Program-made: the position numbers and the translations under genes
Shown: positions 55,433-64,000 of the stretch, piece by piece
Layout of the letters: every line of letters starts with the position of its first letter
Numbering within the stretch: the stretch's first letter is position 1
The notes under the pieces: model-generated
The model's database searches: none
What the model was told of the DNA's origin: nothing
Seen by the model: the letters and a program-made list of their open reading frames with translations, nothing else
Assembly (NCBI GenBank): GCA_030704615.1
Contig: CM060732.1
Location: 3,596,001-3,660,000 of the forward strand
Source of the DNA: Takakia lepidozioides
Taxonomy: Eukaryota; Streptophyta; Takakiopsida; Takakiales; Takakiaceae
Length of the DNA stretch: 64,000 nucleotides
Direction of reading: 5' to 3'

Positions 55433-57415
55433 ATGCGATTCGGTGACATCCATCCCAACCCTGGCCCAGACAACATTACTCGCATTATTAATACACTCCC
55501 TGTAGACCCCCAAGAAAGATACACACTGTACTTCCAAACGAACACTGTCTCACTTAAGCCACCTTATCAACATCTATATGAACACTTTAAGCCTTTCCTC
55601 ACTACCCCATCCACCACCAAACCCATTACCACACAACCAATTGCCACTTTTGGCTTCCCTATCTATGACCACCCTGCACTCACCAAAGCAACTCACAAAC
55701 TAGCCCAATACCCATTACAACACCTTCTATTCTCTCTAATCATTACCATCTCCCCACTCCCAACCATATGTAACGACTACTTCATGACCCACACCGGCTC
55801 ACAAGTACACGTGTGCCCTTCTACACAAGCTACAGCAATTACCCGCCCACCCTCAAAACTATTTAGCACCTCCCCACTACCCAGGCCTCGCCTCAACTTT
55901 TCCAATCAAACCCCGGGGAAGTTCATAAAATACTTGGGTGATTATCTTTCCAACCCCACCTACAACCTCCACACCATCTCAAACAAATTCCCATTCCAGT
56001 CCGACACCATTCTCAATGCTACCCTCCAAACTCACTCCCCAATTCCTGGCTTTCAACCCTCGCCTAGACCACACCCCTCTTCCCCCGCCATGGCACCGCA
56101 GCCACAAACCCCCCAACACACAAACACACCCTCATCCAATGAGACCTCCAACCACCCACATACGACTCCTACCCAACATGCGCACTCACTCTGCATCACT
56201 ACCTGGAATGTGGGATCCCCAGCCACAAGTATTCAAAGTCTCATACACTTCTCACAGACTCCGTCTCCCCGCATATTATCCTCCTATAAGAAACCAAGCT
56301 CAACACCAACACCTGCAATAGTTCCTACTTAAACAAACTTTTCCCTGCTTATTATATGTTATACGACAACCCCCTAACAGCCACGCAATGCCTTTCCCGA
56401 CATCCGCCCCCTACCACCCCACCCAAGGTGGCGTCGCGCTAGGCATCCTCCGCACGCATCACTCCTCTAGCACCACCACCAAAATAGTTGTCCCCATCCC
56501 TTTACGGTCACGTCTCCAAATTATACAATTATATTTGCCCGCTCTCCCCCCTATCACTCTCATCCACCTGTACATGCCATCGCACACCGATGACCTCCCG
56601 CTAATCATGGATATTCTTCATACAATCTCAAATACCGTCGCCCAACCCACATCACAACACCACAACTTCATATTAGCCGGCGACTTTAATAGAGACATAG
56701 CACAACTTGGCCACACCTATAATGGCACACACAAACCTCTGTCCCCACCCGACCACTCATGGGCTAAATTCATCCAACTACACCAATTCCAATACATCCC
56801 CGTTGACCACCACTACTTAGGCAAGGAGGACTTAACTATTCCTCACTAAGCCTCCTAGATGGTTTTTTACCTTAACGCAATACCACAATATCTAAACAAC
56901 CATATTCACTTTAGCAGTATCTGTAACTCTGATCACTACCCTGTCTCCGTAACCTTCCCCCCATCCCTCATCCCCTTCCGACCCATCCCATCTATACACA
57001 CCCCACCCCCACAATCCCGGATTTTATCCCCGTTGCCACAACGCAATAGAGCCGCCTTTCAACACCTCTTTCACCCAGTAGCCGCCGCCCTCACACTACA
57101 AATCCTGACATTCTCTCTAACAAGAACACAACACTATCTCCAGAAGATACATGTGCTCCAGGCCGAACTTACGCTCACAACCATTATGACCGAAATGACC
57201 AAAAGTGTCCTTGCTAGATGTTGTGCTCCCCCAGATGTCCCACAAACCACCCGCTCCACACAAAATGGCGGTTACCTAACGTGTACACAAAAACGAGCCT
57301 GGACCGCACACCTCAATACCTATCACACGATCAGACGAGCCCTCACCATCATCCCCCAATCACCCACAACCCACCCTAACAACAATTGGAGATCCGACCC
57401 CGTATTACCTACTTA
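55433..57415 (+). pseudogene. LINE 2 N-terminal region and endonuclease
   Basis: Starts with LTCALLILMRFGDIHPNPGP (55405-55468), a hydrophobic lead into a DI.PNPGP motif like the 2A-type sequences found at the head of many LINE proteins. The endonuclease follows in pieces: SLCITTWNVGSP (near 56187), VALGILRTHH (56430), FILAGDFNRDI (56665-56700) and SDHYPVSVTF (56930-56960), which are the NVR, GDFN and SDH blocks of the fold. Frame changes at 56330-56390 and 56850, and stops, show it is not functional. Confidence 0.75.
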
Positions 57416-57615
57416 AACACCTTGGCACCCTGTCACGCGCTTTTACCCCCACCTGAAGACCCCTCAGCCATATCCAACTGGTGTGCGGCCCTATCCAAAC
57501 TAGGCAGGGAAGCAAAGAAAGCCTCATACAACATCACCAAACAAAAAGCCGCTAACAATCATAAAATTTTTGTCTCCTCCTTTAACCAATTACTACATGA
57601 CCACCCCAAAAAAAC

Positions 57616-58238
57616 GGGATTTGCTATTCTATCAGCTATCAGCCATTAGTCATCAGCCATTAGTCATTAGCCATCAGTGTGACGTGGATGCGGAAACGGC
57701 AGCCACGTGGCAAAAAAAAATTCTCGGGCTGCCCGTAATTGTATGATTGGATTTGTGAGAAACAATAATGAAAAATGACACGGGATTGTACTGACATGCC
57801 ACCTTTGGCTGCCGAAGGTGGAGGATAAGCGGGAAACATAAAGGTAAAAATGAAATAAATGGATGTTGGGGAAATAAACAAAAAAAAACAAAAACAAAAA
57901 CCAACATGAGATATGGACTTCTAACGTGGAAGAATTATGCATGTTTTTGAGCCATTTTAATCTCCAGCTTGGATTATCGTATGCTACGGAAATGTCCAGG
58001 GATGCTGCTGAAAAATATATATATTTGTTGGACCTAAGTTGAACGAAAGTGGCTCTTATGTCCTTGTATAAGGTACTTTCCGCTTTTTGGAATGTGATCT
58101 TGTATTCAATTTCAAACTCTATAATTTTATTTTATTTTTCCAGGCTGGTTCGTTGGGCAAATTGAAATGTTCTTGTTCACCTTCGTTGACCTTCATCACT
58201 GATGGAATTGGGTTGGTAACTGACAGAGTAGGAGCTCT
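57616..58238. mobile_element. MITE (623 bp) with 10-bp target site duplication
   Basis: Flanked by identical CCAAAAAAAC at 57606-57615 and 58239-58248. The ends form imperfect terminal inverted repeats: left GCTATTCTATCAGCTATC, right (reversed) CCTACTCTGTCAGTTACC, 13 of 18 matching. It interrupts LINE coding sequence, which resumes on the far side. The interior has no recognised protein; short ATCAGCCATTAGTC repeats follow the left end. A 9-11-bp target duplication is typical of Mutator-like elements, so this is probably a non-autonomous MULE derivative. Confidence 0.75.
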
Positions 58239-58248
58239 CCAAAAAAAC

Positions 58249-59346
58249 CCATAAAACCATCTTTAACCCCTCACTCAATCCACCCATCGACTGCCTCCGA
58301 CACCGATTAGGCCACTTAATAACCGACCCCACAACCATCAAGAAAGGAATATGGGACCAAGCATCTTCAATTTACACACCTACTGTTACAAACTGTTTAT
58401 ACCCAAACATACACTCCCAAGACTATGTATGTCCATCAAACACTATCCATGGCATGACATAGATGGCTTTGCACTAGATAAGCGTGGATCCACCACCGAC
58501 CACATCCTGGACTATTTTACCATTGATCTCTATGACTCATGTCTCAAAGCTCTTTCCAAATCCAAAGCCCCTGGTCCTGACTTCATACCCAACGCTATAC
58601 TCCAAGCGCTAGACCCATACCTTCATCACCTCATCTACACTTTTTGTAGACTATGCTACCAGCTAAAACGTATCCCACACTCCTGGAAACATAGCCGCAC
58701 CATACTATTATTCAAAAAAGGCGACCCCACAGCTCTCAGTAACTATCGCCCCATTGCACTGGCCAACACCATATACAAGCTATTCACCACCATGCTCTCT
58801 GCTTATGGAGAGCAACACTGCATACTCAGCGACCCTCAAGAAGGCTTCAGAGCCACACGAAGTACAACCAGACAAATACAATACGTCATCTCCGCACTAG
58901 AAGATGCTAAGCTCACAAAACAAGACATTTACCTTCTTTATATTGATTTATGCCTTTGGCTCCCTTGATCATGGACGTCTACTTACCATCATGACAGACC
59001 TGGGATACCCCATAGATGCCATCCAGCTTATCGGCAACATTTTATACGAATAGCACCACGGAGTATACAGGGGCTTACTACGGCTCCACCCCCCTATCCC
59101 AATCCTACGGGGCACCATCCAAGGTGACACCCTCAGCCCCTACCTATTTATAATTTTTTTAGAACCCCTCCTCAGATGGCTTGCCCGCGGAAAGTTAGGA
59201 TACCACTACAAGACCTCCTCTAGTGATATCTCCGCAGCCGCATATGCAGATGATCTCGCCATTCTTGCTCATAAACCACAACATCTAAACCGACAAGTCA
59301 CCAAATTACATCGCTTCAATCTATGGTCAGGTATGGAACTCAGCCT
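58249..59346 (+). pseudogene. LINE 2 reverse transcriptase
   Basis: Blocks in order: LSKSKAPGPDFIPNAILQAL (58555), LFKKGDPTALSNYRPIALAN (58710-58770), DPQEGFRATRSTTRQI (58830), YIDL.AFGS.DH (58940-58975), LRGTIQGDTLSPYLFIIFLE (59105-59165), and AAAYADDLAILAHK (59235-59280) with an intact YADD. There is a frameshift at about 58960 and at least one stop (near 59053). Ends after WSGMELSL. Confidence 0.85.
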
Positions 59347-60580
59347 ATGTGCTCATGTGTAGCTGACTGCTTTCCTGGAATCAAGAGAATAAGCATGACA
59401 AAGAACTTTTTTGTAGTGAGCCACAGAGGTAGGTTGTATACTAGCATCAACACTGGCCATGCTGACCAGCAATTGTTCTTATCACCAAACGGGTTCACTC
59501 CATCCAAGGATAGTCCAATCCTTACATTGCGAGGCTCCGCAGCAAACTCAGGCCAAGTAGCATCAATGTGTTTCCAAGCATTTGAATCAGGTACATGGCG
59601 CACAAGGCCAACGTTGCTTGCATTCCGACTGTGCCAGGATGGTTAATTCTGCAATAGAAGAGCATCTATACATACGCAAAAGACGTGGTATCAAGGGAAA
59701 ATGTTGAAGCACCTTAACAGACAGCTTGGATTTGCCCACGTTTTTTAATCGGTTGCTTTGACATTTGGGGCACCTCTCTGAACCTTGCAAGTTCTCTCTA
59801 AACAACACACACCCCTTTGGACAAGCATCGATCTTCTTGTAAGCAAGCCCAAGCTTGCTCACCATGGTCTTTGCGTGGTAGAAAGACGTGGGTAGTAGGT
59901 TTGGTTCTGGCAATAAGGTTTTCCCCAACAAAGAGAACATTTCTTCCACAAAAACATTCATAACACCATGTATTGTGCACACGTTCATTAGGAGCATCGT
60001 TGCTGCAAGCTTAGAGGTTTGACACCCTTCATATAAACGGAGGCACGCCTCTTCCAAGGAAATGGGGTCATTAGTGTGTGGGTATCCACCGGGTCATGAC
60101 CTTCATGCGGGATGTTTGTGTCACATTGAACATCTATATCATCTAACTCCACTTCTGCCCCATTTGCAATTTCTGGTGTGTCTATGATTTGAAAGGTCTC
60201 TTGGATCATGTGATGTACCTCAACATTCATGTCCAATTCTCCATGTGTCCGATGACGCTGTCCTGCGATTCCAGCAACACGATCCCAATTAATCCCTCCA
60301 TTTGCTGAAGCTATGTCCTCACCGACCTCTATGGCCTCCTCTTCCCATTCATCGTCAGAAGCATGCCTCCTTGCTCCTCCCCAGGATCTGAACGCAAGGG
60401 GATCTGCCAAACTCCATTAGATGTTTTCTCACTGTGTCTATAGCGACAGGTCGTCCACCCTTACACCTCCTGCAAGGGCATCTTAACTTATACTCTCGAC
60501 ACCGGGCCTCCTCACATTGCCAAAGAGCATTGTCGCGCTTTCGACACCGGAGCACACCATCTGCTCTGTGAGGCTCCATG
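59347..60580 (-). pseudogene. CACTA transposase, TNP2 lineage B (N-terminal part)
   Basis: On the minus strand: a transposase-associated zinc segment (60579-60430, CREYKLRCPCRRCKGGRP then VRKHLMEFG), an acidic linker (60410-60060), and the tnp2 N-terminus (60057-59640, DACPKGCVLFRENL, RCPKCQSNR). After a frame change come AEPRNVRIGLSLDGVNPFG, SAWPVLMLVYNLPLWLT and MLILLIPGKQSATHEHI (59550-59347). Sequence identity to lineage A is low although the block order is the same, so it is a separate CACTA family. It is truncated at the LINE junction. Confidence 0.8.
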
Positions 60581-60965
60581 ATGCTAAGGAATTTCTTTCC
60601 TGGTATGAGGGGAGAATCAGGAATAGACTAAGTCAGACAAAGGGGAAAGACTTGCAACAACCTACTGTCACTACTCATATAGTTGTAAAGTACCACTTGC
60701 TGAGTAATTGTTTCACAACTCATATTTCTACTTTACAACTACACAAAGACATAATATGACTCTAATAGTGCAGAAAATGGAAAAAAATTACTCTTGTGGT
60801 CAACAAACTACCTTCATAGTAATGTGTTGCAGTGGATTTAATCACTACGTGGCAGGCTAGCAGACCTATATATTTGTTGTCCTCAATCTATCCCCAACCT
60901 CCTCCATTAATCAATTTGAATGCTCACTTCTAGGGTTTAGTTTACCTCCTTGTCTTCTATTGCAG
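60581..60965. other. Spacer
   Basis: AT-rich, no coding signal. The last bases (TTGTCTTCTATTGCAG) look like a 3' splice site for the following exon-like segment. Confidence 0.35.
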
Positions 60966-61154
60966 AGATTGAACGCAGCTCAAAATTGCGAGATGACGAC
61001 AAAGGCGACGGCGATTTAGCCACTGGTGAAGCGCATCGTGGAGAATCACTTACCCCTGTAGGACAATGCGATGGGATGCACGCATACGAAGCGTTTCGTG
61101 CCAAAAGAATGGCAGAGAATGGTTCCAAGAATGGAACTCGAAGGGCACTGCAGA
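60966..61154 (+). CDS. Exon-like segment, unrecognised (YE.FRAKRMAEN motif)
   Basis: Bounded by a good acceptor (TTCTATTGCAG) and donor (CAGA|GTAAGT). Translation: IERSSKLRDDDKGDGDLATG... then MHAYEAFRAKRMAENGSKNG. The YE.FR..R.AEN phrase resembles the start of some plant nuclear and transposon-derived proteins, but I cannot name the family. No neighbouring exon was found in this window; it may be an orphan captured exon. Confidence 0.35.
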
Positions 61155-61564
61155 GTAAGTCCCTGGCACCCTGCTGTCTCCCTCTTTCCTCTACACTGGT
61201 TGCTCCTCGACGTCCGTCATTGTTGTCCTCAATCACTCCCCGCTCCCTGCACTTGCATTGCGCTCCCACGACTTGCATCCCTGCGTTGCTTCCATTCCAT
61301 ACTCGCAGGTGCTCCATGGTGTTTCTTTTTTTTGTAGTCAACGTCCCTAGATGGAAAGACCCCCTCGCAGACTGTTAGAAAAGGAGAGCACACAATCGGA
61401 TTCTGCCAATCTACTTGCGTTTGTGGAGAGCACAAAATTTTAAACGGAAAAAATGAAAAATGAATAAATCGTTTCATTAGTTAATATTGTTATTATTATT
61501 ATTATTATTATCCCCGGATAGATTTTCACGGAACGAAATATGTGTAGTATTCAGCCATTCTTTT
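61155..61564. other. Spacer with ATT microsatellite
   Basis: Contains an (ATT)n run at about 61488-61510. No gene is recognised. Confidence 0.4.
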
Positions 61565-61900
61565 AGCGGGGAATAGGCCTCTCATTATAAGATAATAGTG
61601 TCTTCAATGCGCCTATGGGCCCCGCCAGTACGGCCCATGGGATGAGCGGATAAACCCACCGCCTATTCATGGGGTCCGGATGGAATTTTTCCAAGTCCTT
61701 GATCTTTTTGCAAACCTCTGAAATAATTAATGTTTTATGCCCATGCCCCTGCACGCCTAGCCGAGCATACTGAGCCCGACGGGTGGGGGGCGGCTCACCC
61801 TTCGCACCCCTGTGCTACACGCGGGCCCCGCCGCAGCCACACGTGCCCGCATTGAAGATCCTATTATCTTTCAATGAGAAGCGGCGAATAATCGCCAACT
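61565..61900. mobile_element. Foldback/MITE-like element (~335 bp)
   Basis: About 45-50 bp at the left (GCGGGGAATAGG...CTCATTATAAGATAATAG...TCTTCAATGC) is the imperfect inverse of the right end (GCATTGAAGATCCTATTATC, TTTCAATGAG, then GGCGAATAATCGCC). The inner 30 bp match at about 26 positions. No target duplication was confirmed. Confidence 0.65.
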
Positions 61901-62219
61901 TTCGACCTCAGAAAACAAAATGGAATTTTAATGGATGAAATCGCTAAACTTCTCCAAATAAAAAATAAACTGTGGATGATGAATGTACATAGGAGGATGA
62001 TTCTATCCAAATTTCAATGGTCAGTAGCCGCTATGTTCACGTGCGCAATCTGAGATGCACTCGTGTTATTTTCCAAATTTCCAAAAAAAACCGTTGGTAG
62101 TATTGGGGACGACTACGCTTACCCAACAAGTTTAAGGCAAGCGTGTGAGCGGAGCTCCTAGAGGCTCCCGCAGACTGCCAATCACCCCTGTTCCCGCTCC
62201 CCGATCCCTGTTCCCCATA
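61901..62219. other. Spacer
   Basis: No gene is recognised. It contains TTGGTAGTATTGG and GACTACGCTTACCC (62093-62123), found again in partly inverted form at 62698-62735. Confidence 0.4.
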
Positions 62220-62420
62220 GTGGGATAGGGGAGCGAGGGGGAGAACAGGGACCAGGAACAGGGGAACAAGCCACGTTCCACATGTCAAGGAGGGAACAGG
62301 GGAGCAGGCCGCGTTCCACAGGTCGAGGAGGGGAGCGGGGACTAGAAACATGGAAGCAAGGACAAGGGACAAGGAGCGGGGAGCGGATACTGGGAACATG
62401 GGAGTGGAGCGGGGATCTTG
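62220..62420. repeat. G-rich minisatellite-like region with 37-bp duplication
   Basis: Built of GGGGAGC/GGGAACAGG variants. GGGGAACAAGCCACGTTCCA at about 62260 is repeated as GGGGAGCAGGCCGCGTTCCA at about 62297. Confidence 0.7.
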
Positions 62421-62735
62421 GAAATGTACTTTGGCATGGTATTAGGTTGAAATCGTGGTATGAGGTTCACCATGATTTGAACCTCATACCTCGTCACTGT
62501 AATGCACATTACCTAGCCACCACTCTACTATATGCTTCATGCCAATCCTTTGATTTTCTAATTTTTTATATTCTACAATACAGGCTCCCAGGGGAGAGGG
62601 GGGGGATTTGACAGCGCGCCCGCCTGCGGAACGTCGCCATTATGGCCATCCCCAACGACCGTACCGGCAAGGCTCCCACGCTTACATTGAACTCAATGGG
62701 TAAGCGTAGTCCTCTATGGTAGTATTGTGCCTACA

Positions 62736-62912
62736 ACAAATTTGAAACAGTTTTACAATTTTCTGGCGTGAGCTCACCATAACATATTCTCTACATATTC
62801 CTAGATCATATATAATAAATTTGAAACAGTTTCACAATTTTTCTAGCGTGAGCACATTTTCGTTTCACCATGACATGATCTCTACATATTCCTAGAATAT
62901 ATAGAATATTCT
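62736..62912. repeat. Tandem duplication, ~85-bp unit
   Basis: AATTTGAAACAGTTT(T/C)AC, (C)T(G/A)GCGTGAGC and CTCTACATATTCCTAGA recur in the same order at 62737 and 62818; the second copy has an extra ~14 bp. Confidence 0.85.
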
Positions 62913-63650
62913 TTTTTCAGCTCACATGAGCATGCTCATAGGCTACCCAACCTCTCTTGGATGATGTTTTAGAACGAGAAAGGGTTCCATAGAAGTTTGT
63001 AGAAACTCCCACTCCATCTCCAGAGACATACCTCACTTGAGCAGAGGAGCCTAGTCTCTTCAACAATAGGTGTACTCTTTCTTAACAGAGGAAGTGTATG
63101 CAGTCTTGCATTGAGCACGTCATTTATGAAATTTTCGAACAGCGCCATGGTCTTTGGTAGAGAGAAACTCCCTTTCATGTCAGACCCAATTAGGCAGGTG
63201 GAGGGGGAATACTAGCTGCCTACCGGAGGCCAGTCAAGGGGACAAGCCTTGGCAAGAGAGGAGCCCAAGTGCTGTTCATCCCCCGCACTAACTTTCACCA
63301 TGTCTTGCAAGAGTGCTTCAGCTCTGCTCCACGATTTTTAGGACTACCTCAAATGATCACACGAGGCTTGGTTCCTACCTGCAAACACACCCTTCTCCTA
63401 CTCTAGGAGTGATCATGTAACTGTCCCACTCAAAACGTGGCAGCTCTGCGGTATGATTGAACAAGCAAAAACCAGCTGCGAAGGCTCTGGCAAGTAGAAA
63501 CCTTAAAATGCTTTATACTACCCTCACGGTTTGTTTAAGGGAGCAGCTCTAAAGTGTACCCTAAAGACACCACTTACTGATCTCGAAGACACACGCCAAG
63601 CCCAAGCCTGTGGATCAGTCTCACGCCCAAGGATCCAACAGATAACTAGA
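62913..63650. other. No recognised gene
   Basis: A minus-strand frame at 63178-62969 (LFENFINDVLNARLHTLPLL) is open but unrecognised. Nothing else supportable. Confidence 0.3.
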
Positions 63651-64000
63651 GTTCAAGGTACAAAAGCTCCCAGGGAATTGCCTGCTGAGGGATCGAATGT
63701 TACAGGAGTGACCGTGGCGATGATCAATCTGTCATTTAAAGAAAGGACGTCTTGAGGGTCAATTGTATTCAAAAGCACCGGCCTATCGGGTCATAGCAGA
63801 TCATCATACGCAATAATTGCCCTAGTTTGTTGATCAGGGACGATTTTGGTGGGTGGAGGACAGCCGCTCCCAGCTAGCACGGAATGGGCCTTGGCAGCCG
63901 CAGCTGCAGTGGCAGCAGCCAGAACTGAGGGCTTCTGCAAACCCCTTCGGCGAGACCGTGGGTTTGGCTGTAGGGTCCCAGGTTGTGCTGCAAATCCACC
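63651..64000 (-). CDS. Coding-like minus-strand fragment at window edge
   Basis: From the right edge the frame reads GFAAQPGTLQPNPRSRRRGL, an alanine-rich run (VLAAATAAAAAKAHSV), and TRAIIAYDDLL, then one TGA near 63798. It continues in the same frame (RPVLLNTIDPQDVLSLNDRL, ATVTPVTFDPSAGNSLG) to a second stop near 63660. Same-frame continuity across the stop suggests a recently broken protein or a retroelement fragment. Unrecognised. Confidence 0.3.

Larger units (their letters stand above)
55230..59346 (+). mobile_element. LINE 2 (endonuclease and reverse transcriptase), truncated
   Basis: Non-LTR element with N-terminal region, apurinic-type endonuclease and RT on the plus strand. It carries a 623-bp MITE at 57616-58238. 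It is cut at about 59347, just after FNLWSGMELSL, by a CACTA transposase in opposite orientation, so the part carrying chromodomain and RNase H in LINE 1 is missing. Confidence 0.8.

Overview
The window reads as nuclear DNA of a large, repeat-rich land-plant genome, most likely a seedless plant such as a fern or lycophyte. The evidence is as follows. Genes have short GT-AG introns. There are plant-type PPR fragments, a DUF2921-like fragment and a plant polyphenol-oxidase fragment. There is also an axonemal-type dynein heavy chain fragment, and that gene family is absent from flowering plants and conifers but kept by plants with swimming sperm. No rRNA, tRNA, CRISPR or bacterial operon structure was seen. 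Only two loci look like host-type genes with consistent splice phases: a ParB/sulfiredoxin-fold-like gene on the minus strand at the left edge (1-1963), and a small gene with a DNA-methyltransferase motif I (12463-16856) whose first intron contains a 117-bp-period satellite array. Both share a similar stretch just upstream of or at their start.

Almost everything else is transposon. From left to right: a Mutator-like (MULE/SWIM) remnant (3.1-4.9 kb); a CACTA/TNP2 element (5.3-10.2 kb); a second MULE fragment (10.6-11.5 kb); the satellite (12.9-15.6 kb); a CACTA element carrying a SET-domain gene (about 17.3-21.3 kb, with a CACTA terminus at 21300) inserted in a LINE; that LINE's 3' part, with a chromodomain, a Dam-like domain and RNase H (21.3-24.1 kb); LTR-like and gag-like debris (24.1-26.6 kb); the best MULE copy (27.1-30.6 kb); a second SET-carrying CACTA (31.3-36.8 plus 39.4-41.5 kb) interlocked with a Ty3/gypsy retrotransposon that carries a C5 cytosine methyltransferase (36.8-39.4 plus 41.5-44.7 kb); simple and tandem repeats (45-47.6 kb); a mosaic of captured host-gene pieces (50.4-53.2 kb); a second LINE (55.2-59.3 kb) interrupted by a 623-bp MITE with a 10-bp target duplication; a third CACTA transposase of another lineage (59.3-60.6 kb); and a right-hand tail with one exon-like segment, foldback elements and duplications.

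The main theme is that several unrelated mobile elements here each carry a chromatin- or DNA-modifying or chromatin-reading domain: SET in CACTA, C5-methyltransferase in gypsy, and chromodomain plus Dam-like in the LINE. They sit beside a host-type gene with a DNA-methyltransferase motif. The gypsy/CACTA tangle can be explained by two nested inversions, and undoing them restores a canonical gag-PR-DNMT-RT-RH-INT element with a CACTA inserted in its integrase. Nearly all element genes carry stops or frameshifts, so they are annotated as pseudogenes. All assignments come from reading motifs by eye; no database search was run.
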